From NCBI GenBank assembly GCA_021816565.1, contig JAKAXN010000212.1, positions 1 to 7,727 of the forward strand: a stretch of DNA of 7,727 bases, read 5' to 3'. The notes under the pieces were generated by a model. The model was not told where the DNA came from. It ran no database searches and worked only from the letters and a program-made list of their open reading frames with translations. This DNA comes from Actinomycetes bacterium (GTDB lineage: Bacteria > Actinomycetota > Acidimicrobiia > Acidimicrobiales > Palsa-688). Positions 1-5,118 of the stretch are shown in pieces (position 1 is the stretch's first letter; each line of letters opens with the position of its first letter). Both the position numbers and the translations under genes were made by a program.

Positions 1-76
1 CCCGGTCGCCGGTCGCCCTCCCGGTCGCCGGTCGCCCTCCCGGTCGCCGGTCGTCCTCCCGGTCGCCGGTCGCCCC
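1..76. repeat. 19-bp GC-rich tandem repeat, about four copies
   Basis: The unit CCCGGTCGCCGGTCGCCCT repeats at 1-19, 20-38, 39-57 (one C-to-T change) and 58-76 (last base differs). Each unit contains an internal CGGTCGC repetition. The array begins at the window edge, so the true copy number is unknown. It lies about 100 bp beyond the symporter stop codon. No coding role is visible; it may be an intergenic minisatellite. Confidence 0.9.
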
Positions 77-90
77 CCGGGATCGGCTCT

Positions 91-129
91 GGTGACGGGA
101 TTCGACGTCCCAGGTGGAAAATCGTCACC
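91..129 (-). terminator. Weak imperfect hairpin downstream of the symporter operon
   Basis: GGTGAC (91-96) can pair with GTCACC (124-129), with a small inner GGA/TCC stem (98-100 with 108-110). It lies 50-90 nt downstream of the end of the minus-strand operon, where a terminator would be expected. It has no U-tract and is not very stable. I see nothing else in 77-180. Confidence 0.18.
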
Positions 130-180
130 GAAGGCACTTGCGTCTCGCCAAACAGCAGCGGGCACGGCGGAGGGCGGCGG

Positions 181-1893
181 TCAGACCCGCCGGCGCACCC
201 CCTCGGGGAGGTGGAGCGTCAGCAGCTTCTGCATCACGTCGGCCGGTAGGAACGACGGGGTCAGCAGCGACACCACGACCATGACGGTGAACGACAGCGG
301 CACAGTCCAGACGGCCGGCACGCCCAGCAGGACCGCCGCCCACCCGCTCCGGCCGGCGCCGGCCAGGGACGCCACCACCGCCACCGACGACGCCCCCCCG
401 CCCAGGGCCAGGCCGGTCAACGCCCCTGGCCAGGTCAGGCGCGGCCACCAGATGCCCAGCACCAGCAGCGGGCAGAACGACGAGGCGGCCACCGCGAACG
501 CCCAACCCACCAGCACGTTGATCGACGTGCCGACCACACCCAGACCCGCCGCCGTCATGGCCGTGCCGGCCGCCACCGCCGACCAGCGGAACGCCCTCAC
601 CCCCCGGTTCATGATGTCGTGGGAGAGGGCCCCGGCCATGGCGATCAGCAGGCCCGACGAGGTCGACAGGAAGGCGGCGAACGCCCCTCCGGCGGTGAGG
701 GCGGCCAGCACCCGCTCAGGGGCGCCGGCCACCGCCAGCCCGGGCAGGGCCAGCACCACCGTGTCGGTCCGGCCGGTCAGGTACAGGCCGGGGGCCTCCA
801 GCCGCCCGAGCAGGGCGAACACGGCCGGCCACACGTAGAAACACGAGAGCAGCAGGACCACGAACGCGGTGGTGCGCCGGGCCGTCTGGCCGTCGGGGTT
901 GGTGTAGAAGCGCACCAGGATGTGGGGCAGGCCGAGAGCGCCGAGGAAGGTGGCCAGGATCACCCCGTAGGTGGCGGCCAGGGGGTGCACGGAGTGCCCG
1001 TCGAGGCGGACCAGCGGCGAGTTCCACTGGGCGGCGTCGAGCAGCGGCGCCGCCCTCAGGCTGGGGGTGCGGGACCCGGCCGGGAACCCCAGGGTGGTGC
1101 CGGCCCCCACCCGGTGGTCGCCGGGGCCGAGCAGCCGGGCCGGGTCGGCGCTGCCGTCCAGCGACCCGTGCACCGTCACCCGCACCGGGTCGGAGACGGC
1201 CAGGTCGGTCGCTGTCGGGAAGCGGACGGTGGTGGCCCGGGCGAACACCGGTGGTGCCGGTCCGGTGACGTCCCGGAGGGGCGGGTGGTGGAAGACGGCC
1301 AGCAGGGCCACGGCCGGCAGGGCGATGGCGGTCATCTTCAGCCAGTACTGGAACGACTGCACGAAGGTGATGCCCTTCATCCCGCCGCCGGCGATGGTGG
1401 CGGTCACGATGGCACCCAGCACCACCACCCCGATCCAGTACGGGCCGCCGAAGGCCACCTGGAGGGTGACGCCGGCGCCTTCCATCTGCGGGAGGAGATA
1501 GAAGGCGCAGATGAACAGCACCAGCACGGTCGCCACCCGGCGCAGGAGCGGCGAGTCCAGCCGGCCCTCGGCGAAGTCGGGGATAGTGTAGGCGCCGAAG
1601 CGCCGGAGGGGAGCGGCCACCGTGGCCAGCAGCACCAGGTACCCGGCCGCGTAGCCGACGGCGTACCACAGGGCGCCGATCCCGTCGGCCAGGGCCAGGC
1701 CGGCGATGCCCAGGAACGACGCCGCCGAAAGGTACTCGCCGGAGATGGCGGAGGCGTTGAGGACGGCCGGCACCTGCCGGGCGGCCACCATGAAATCGGC
1801 CGGGGTGCGCGACACCCGCACCCCCCGGGAGCCGACGACGACCGTGGCCAGGGCCACGACCGCCACGCCGGCGACGGCGCCGTAGTCGGTCAC
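181..1893 (-). CDS. actP: Cation:acetate symporter, ActP/MctC-like (SSS family)
   Basis: A 570-aa inner-membrane sodium:solute symporter, predicted to import acetate or another short monocarboxylate. It is hydrophobic along most of its length. Family landmarks are SGEYLSAASF (residues 51-60), GGGMKGITFVQSFQYWLK (169-186), LPHILVRFYTNPDG (322-335) and the serine/threonine-rich AAFLSTSSGL (406-415), which matches the family's sodium-site helix. Residues about 201-303 form a long hydrophilic segment between helices, predicted extracytoplasmic. The length is close to the roughly 550 aa of ActP and MctC. The GTG start at 1893-1891 overlaps the stop of the upstream small membrane gene as GTGA, with AAGGA just upstream, so translation is probably coupled. 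Substrate specificity is inferred from the family and from the acs and satP neighbours; pyruvate or propionate are alternatives. Confidence 0.92.
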   Translation of the reverse strand: MTDYGAVAGVAVVALATVVVGSRGVRVSRTPADFMVAARQVPAVLNASAISGEYLSAASFLGIAGLALADGIGALWYAVGYAAGYLVLLATVAAPLRRFGAYTIPDFAEGRLDSPLLRRVATVLVLFICAFYLLPQMEGAGVTLQVAFGGPYWIGVVVLGAIVTATIAGGGMKGITFVQSFQYWLKMTAIALPAVALLAVFHHPPLRDVTGPAPPVFARATTVRFPTATDLAVSDPVRVTVHGSLDGSADPARLLGPGDHRVGAGTTLGFPAGSRTPSLRAAPLLDAAQWNSPLVRLDGHSVHPLAATYGVILATFLGALGLPHILVRFYTNPDGQTARRTTAFVVLLLSCFYVWPAVFALLGRLEAPGLYLTGRTDTVVLALPGLAVAGAPERVLAALTAGGAFAAFLSTSSGLLIAMAGALSHDIMNRGVRAFRWSAVAAGTAMTAAGLGVVGTSINVLVGWAFAVAASSFCPLLVLGIWWPRLTWPGALTGLALGGGASSVAVVASLAGAGRSGWAAVLLGVPAVWTVPLSFTVMVVVSLLTPSFLPADVMQKLLTLHLPEGVRRRV

Positions 1894-2270
1894 TCGTCCT
1901 TCAGCAGGGCCACGAAGCGCTCCTCCAGCCGCCGGGCCCTGCGCACGTAGGCGAAGGCCAGGACCACCAGCGGCGGGTAGATGCCGAAGCCCAGCACCAC
2001 CACCGAGAGGGGCACCGGGCCGACCATGATCCCGGCCAGACCGGGCAGGAGGACCGACAGCAGGGGATAGGTCGCCACCACCGCGGCGGCCGGCAGCAGG
2101 ACCCCCAGGGTGACCCCCAGCTGGGCCCGCATGAGGGAGCGCAGCAGGGTCTCGCCGTAGCCGTCGCGCTGGTAGAGATCGTCGGGGGCGGGCACGGACC
2201 GGGCCCCGCCGGGCCGGGGCGGAGAGGCCCGGACCGCCACCCGGGCACGCCTCTCCGGCGCCGCCGTCAC
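1890..2270 (-). CDS. Small two-helix membrane protein, DUF485-like symporter partner
   Basis: A 126-aa protein with a proline/arginine-rich, probably cytoplasmic N-terminus (1-48), two hydrophobic helices (about 51-75 and 85-108), and a charged tail (RRARRLEERFVALLKDE). Small two-helix proteins of this kind (YjcH/DUF485) are usually encoded directly upstream of ActP/MctC-type symporters, as here. The sequence match to DUF485 is loose, so the family call rests on topology and position. The GTG start at 2270-2268 is chosen because it forms a GTGA overlap with the regulator stop and has GGAG six bases upstream. The frame stays open far upstream only as a shadow of the regulator and kinase genes. 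Its stop again overlaps the symporter start as GTGA. It may stabilise or regulate the symporter; this is not shown. Confidence 0.82.
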   Translation of the reverse strand: MTAAPERRARVAVRASPPRPGGARSVPAPDDLYQRDGYGETLLRSLMRAQLGVTLGVLLPAAAVVATYPLLSVLLPGLAGIMVGPVPLSVVVLGFGIYPPLVVLAFAYVRRARRLEERFVALLKDE

Positions 2271-3010
2271 CGACCGCTCCGGGCGTGGCGGACCAGCCGG
2301 TCGCGCAGCTCCCGCACGTGGCGGCGGCTCACCGGCAGGTCGATGCCGGGCGGCACCTGCACGTACATCTGGGCGCCCTCGCTGCGCATCTCCCGGACCG
2401 CCCGCAGGCAGACCAGGTACTGGCGGTGGACGCGGGCGAAGCCCTCGGGCACCCACGCCTCCTCCAGACGGCAGAGGGACAGCCGGACGAGCAGCGACCG
2501 GCCGTCGAAGGTGTGCAGCCGCACGTAGTCGCCGGCCGACTCCACCCACGCCACGTCCGTGCGGGCCACCAGCACCGTCTTCCCGGGGGCGTCCACGGGC
2601 ACCACCTCGAGGGGGTCGACCGTCCCGCCGGCCGGCTCCCGGCCCGCCGCCGGACCCAGCCGGCGCAGCACCTGCATGAGCCGCTGGTTGTCCAGCGGCT
2701 TCAGGAGATAGCCGGCGGCCCCCACGTCGAACGCCTCGAGGGCGTGCTCCTCGTGGGCGGTGACGAACACGATGGCCGGCGGCTCGGAGAACTGGGCCAG
2801 CACGCTGGCCAGTTCCAGCCCGCCCAGGCCGGGCATGGCGATGTCGAGGACCACCACGTCGAAGCTCCGGTCCCGCAGGTGGCGCAGCGCGTCCGTGGCG
2901 CTGGAGGCCGACACCACCTCTCCCACCAGGCCGGAGGCGCCGAGCAGGTACTCCAACTCGTCGAGGGCGGGCAGCTCGTCGTCGACGGCCAGGGCGGAGA
3001 GGAGCGACAC
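2267..3010 (-). CDS. LytTR-family response regulator
   Basis: A 247-aa two-component response regulator. The receiver domain (about 4-122) has the acidic pair D10/D11, phospho-acceptor D56 in VVVLDIAMPGLGG, T84 and K104 (LLKP). A short linker leads to a LytTR DNA-binding domain (about 140-243), recognisable from VESAGDYVRLHTFDGRSLLVR, FARVHRQYLVCL and LPVSRRHVREL. All catalytic receiver residues are present, so it should be phosphorylated by the kinase encoded immediately upstream. LytTR regulators bind as dimers to direct repeats about 21 bp apart, and such a repeat lies in the divergent promoter region at 4292-4320. The start is GTG at 3010-3008, fixed by an AGGAGG five bases upstream. The stop overlaps the next start. 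Confidence 0.95.
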   Translation of the reverse strand: MSLLSALAVDDELPALDELEYLLGASGLVGEVVSASSATDALRHLRDRSFDVVVLDIAMPGLGGLELASVLAQFSEPPAIVFVTAHEEHALEAFDVGAAGYLLKPLDNQRLMQVLRRLGPAAGREPAGGTVDPLEVVPVDAPGKTVLVARTDVAWVESAGDYVRLHTFDGRSLLVRLSLCRLEEAWVPEGFARVHRQYLVCLRAVREMRSEGAQMYVQVPPGIDLPVSRRHVRELRDRLVRHARSGR

Positions 3011-3015
3011 CGCGG

Positions 3016-3021
3016 CCTCCT
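3016..3021 (-). promoter_or_regulatory. Shine-Dalgarno of the regulator gene, overlapping the kinase stop
   Basis: On the minus strand the bases read TAGGAGG. The TAG (3022-3020) is the kinase stop codon, and AGGAGG, five bases before the GTG, is a consensus ribosome-binding site. It fixes the regulator start and implies re-initiation by ribosomes finishing the kinase. Confidence 0.85.
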
Positions 3022-4204
3022 AGGGTCTCCCGGCCCGGGCGGCGGCCGCGAAGTGGAACTTGGGGACGCTGAAGCTGACCTTGGTCCCGGCCCCGGGGGC
3101 GGTCTCCACCACCAGGCCGTGCCCATGGCCGAAGGTGGCCCGCAGCCGCTCGTCCACGTTGCGCAGGCCGACCGAGTCGGTCGTCCCGGACAGGGCCCGC
3201 TCCAGCAGGCGCGGCTCGGCGCCGGCGCCGTCGTCCTCCACCGTGATGCAGGCGTCCGAGTCGGCGTCGGTGATCTCGATGCGCAGGTGGCCGTGGCCGG
3301 TCGGCTCCAGCCCGTGACGGATGGCGTTCTCGACGACCGGCTGCAGGATCAGCGACGGCAGCCGGACGCTGAGCACCTCGGGGGCCACCCGGAGGGTCAC
3401 GTCGATACGGTCGCCGAAGCGGGCCCGCTCCAGGTCGAGGTAGATGTCCACCAGGCGCAGCTCCTCGGCCAGGGTGGTGTACTGGGAGTGGCTGGCGAAG
3501 CTGTAGCGGGTGAACTCGGCGAACGAGACCAGCAGCTCCCGGGCCCGGTCCGGGTCGGAGCGGACGAACGACTCGATGGCGGTGAGGGCGTTGTAGATGA
3601 AGTGGGGCGAGATCTGCGCCCTCAGGAACCGCAACTCGGCCTGGACCGCCCGCTCCCGGGAGCGGTCCAGCTCCGCCAGCTCCAGCTGGGTGGAAACGAA
3701 CTGGGCGACCTCCCCGCCCAGGCGCAGCAGGCCGGCCGACGCCGACGAGTCCAGGGCGATCAGCGCGCCGACCACCGCCCCCTCCACGTGGAGGGGGGCG
3801 ATCACCCCGGCGGTCAGCTCGCACGCCCCTGCCCCGCGGCACTGCAGGTCGTCGGCGGACAGCAGTGACGGCCTCCCGCTGGCCAGCACCGCCTCCACCG
3901 GTTTAAGCAGCAGGTCGGCGTGCTCCCGGTCGACGCCGTCGGAGGTGATGATCCCGCCGCCGTCGGCCACCACCACCGCCCGGGTGCCGAGCAGGGAGCG
4001 CAGATGCCCCAGCGCCCGGTGCATGGCCTCGGCGGTGAGTCCCGAGCGCAGCGACGGGGCCGCCAGGTTGGCGGTGTGGAGCGCCTCGTAGGTCATGCGC
4101 TGACCGGGGGTGACCAGTCGGCGTCCGGAGCGGCGCACGTAGAGGGCGGCGGCGCCGAGGACCACCAGCACGGCCACCAGAGCCACCCACTGCACCTCTC
4201 GCAC
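3020..4204 (-). CDS. LytS/BtsS-type sensor histidine kinase with one TM helix and a GAF-like domain
   Basis: A 394-aa sensor kinase that should autophosphorylate and pass phosphate to the LytTR regulator. In order it has one N-terminal membrane helix (about 6-23), a GAF-like sensor region (about 40-175), a His_kinase dimerisation segment (about 185-265) with phospho-acceptor H201 in AQISPHFIYNAL, and an HATPase domain with N-box VVENAIRHGLEP (N293), DDGAG (324-328) and GAGTKV (371-376). Classical LytS proteins have five or six membrane helices; this one has a single helix, so sensing is probably cytoplasmic. C122 and C128 sit together in the GAF-like region (QCRGAGACEL). I chose GTG 4204-4202 because it follows a GGGGGGA Shine-Dalgarno by six bases and puts the helix right at the N-terminus. 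A longer form from GTG 4273 (417 aa) has a weaker site and cannot be excluded. It is the first gene of the minus-strand operon, divergent from satP. Confidence 0.92.
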   Translation of the reverse strand: MREVQWVALVAVLVVLGAAALYVRRSGRRLVTPGQRMTYEALHTANLAAPSLRSGLTAEAMHRALGHLRSLLGTRAVVVADGGGIITSDGVDREHADLLLKPVEAVLASGRPSLLSADDLQCRGAGACELTAGVIAPLHVEGAVVGALIALDSSASAGLLRLGGEVAQFVSTQLELAELDRSRERAVQAELRFLRAQISPHFIYNALTAIESFVRSDPDRARELLVSFAEFTRYSFASHSQYTTLAEELRLVDIYLDLERARFGDRIDVTLRVAPEVLSVRLPSLILQPVVENAIRHGLEPTGHGHLRIEITDADSDACITVEDDGAGAEPRLLERALSGTTDSVGLRNVDERLRATFGHGHGLVVETAPGAGTKVSFSVPKFHFAAAARAGRP

Positions 4205-4262
4205 GGCGATCCCCCCCGACAATCTCCCGGACGGAGTGTGGCACATCGCGGTGGCCGCTTCA

Positions 4263-4268
4263 CTTATC
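4263..4268 (-). promoter_or_regulatory. Possible -10 element of the kinase operon
   Basis: The minus strand reads GATAAG (4/6 to TATAAT) about 60 bases upstream of the preferred kinase start. I found no good -35 at 16-18 bp. If used, transcription would begin near 4257, which excludes the longer kinase start at 4273. The LytTR-like repeat would then lie just upstream. Weak. Confidence 0.15.
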
Positions 4269-4291
4269 CGCACTCATCCCCGCCGCCCCCG

Positions 4292-4320
4292 ACCGCTGGG
4301 CGATCGAAGACGACCGCTCG
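4292..4320. promoter_or_regulatory. Putative LytTR operator: ACCGCTGG-N13-ACCGCTCG direct repeat
   Basis: Two 8-bp half-sites, ACCGCTGG (4292-4299) and ACCGCTCG (4313-4320), are separated by exactly 13 bp, a 21-bp period that puts both on one face of the helix. Including the preceding G, 8 of 9 bases match. LytTR regulators bind such spaced direct repeats. As I recall, E. coli BtsR (YehT) uses ACC(G/A)CT-type half-sites with a 13-bp spacer. The repeat lies between the divergent kinase and satP genes, and a LytTR regulator is encoded in the same locus. Binding by that regulator is inferred. Confidence 0.55.
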
Positions 4321-4329
4321 TCGCAAACC

Positions 4330-4359
4330 TTCCGCCGTTCGGCTACCGGCCATTTGTAT
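4330..4359 (+). promoter_or_regulatory. Weak candidate promoter of satP-acs
   Basis: TTGTAT (4354-4359) could act as a -10 with a poor -35-like TTCCGC (4330-4335), spacing 18 bp. Transcription would begin near 4366, leaving a leader of about 84 nt. The LytTR-like repeat would then lie at roughly -46 to -74, a normal activator position. The poor core match fits an activator-dependent promoter but is weak on its own. Confidence 0.2.
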
Positions 4360-4449
4360 CCAGAGCCGGAAGTTTCAGACTCCCTGCAGGCGACCGGCAC
4401 CAGGCCGGCCCGCCCGTACGACAACACGGCAGATCACGGGGGTGAGCCA

Positions 4450-5118
4450 GTGTCCACAGACATCGGTAGCGAGCTTCGGGGGACCACGTCTCCTGCCAAC
4501 CTGACCATCCGGGAGCTGCCGCCGCCGGCGGATCCGGCCCCGCTCGGGCTGGCCGCCTTCGCCCTCACCACGTTCCTGCTCTCGGCCAAGAACGCCAACT
4601 GGACCCACGGCACCGACGCCTGGCTGGGCTACGCCTTCGCCTACGGGGGCCTGTGCCAGCTGCTGGCCGGGATGTGGGAGTTCCGCAACCGCAACGTCTT
4701 CGGCGCCACCGCCTTCTCCACCTACGGGGGGTTCTGGATCGGTCTCGGCCTCTACGCCGAACTGGTGGCACCGACCGCCAAGAACGCCGGCCAGATCGCC
4801 AACGACGAGGCCTGGATCCTCCTGGCGTTCCTCATCTTCAACACCTACATGCTGCTATGGAGCACGAGTGTCAACCTGGCCGTCTTCGGCGTGTTCCTGA
4901 CCCTAGAGGTCACCGAGCTGATCCTGGTCATCGGCAACTTCTCGACCAACTCCAACACCATCAAAGCCGGCGGGATAGTGGGTGTCATCACCGCCGCCGT
5001 GGCGTGGTACACCTCGGCCGCCGGGGTGATCAACGGCATGCGGGGCCGACCGGTCCTGTTCGTCGGGCGCCCCATCATCCCGCCGGCTCCGGCCGCCACC
5101 ATGGACGGTCAGGCATGA
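4450..5118 (+). CDS. satP: Acetate channel/transporter, SatP/YaaH (GPR1/FUN34/YaaH, AceTr) family
   Basis: A 222-aa membrane protein of the acetate uptake transporter family, predicted to pass acetate (in some members succinate) across the inner membrane. The signature DPAPLGLAAFALTTF (28-42) corresponds to the family motif NPAPLGL, with Asp replacing Asn at residue 28. About six hydrophobic helices follow, including GYAFAYGGLCQLLAGMWEF (60-78) and the conserved FGATAFSTYGGFWIGL (84-99). The length is typical. GTG 4450 is preferred because GGGGGTG lies five bases upstream. A longer in-frame TTG start at 4354 has no ribosome-binding site and would fall in the likely promoter. It is the first gene of the plus-strand operon; its TGA overlaps the acs ATG as ATGA. 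Codons end mainly in C or G, in clear contrast to acs. Confidence 0.93.
   Translation: MSTDIGSELRGTTSPANLTIRELPPPADPAPLGLAAFALTTFLLSAKNANWTHGTDAWLGYAFAYGGLCQLLAGMWEFRNRNVFGATAFSTYGGFWIGLGLYAELVAPTAKNAGQIANDEAWILLAFLIFNTYMLLWSTSVNLAVFGVFLTLEVTELILVIGNFSTNSNTIKAGGIVGVITAAVAWYTSAAGVINGMRGRPVLFVGRPIIPPAPAATMDGQA

Noticed and set aside
619..1950. Long plus-strand open frames opposite the symporter, regulator and kinase
   Set aside because: They are Gly/Gln/His/Arg-rich shadows of high-GC codon structure with no motif. The minus-strand products are clear family members.
1890..3842. Reading the small membrane protein as the end of a 650-aa protein
   Set aside because: The upstream part is Arg/Gly/Pro low complexity opposite real kinase and regulator codons in another frame. 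The GTGA junction at 2270 with a Shine-Dalgarno gives the true start.
4653..5114. An in-frame N-terminal extension of Acs
   Set aside because: It overlaps satP in another frame and reads as Arg/His-rich shadow sequence. Acs reaches its normal length from ATG 5115.
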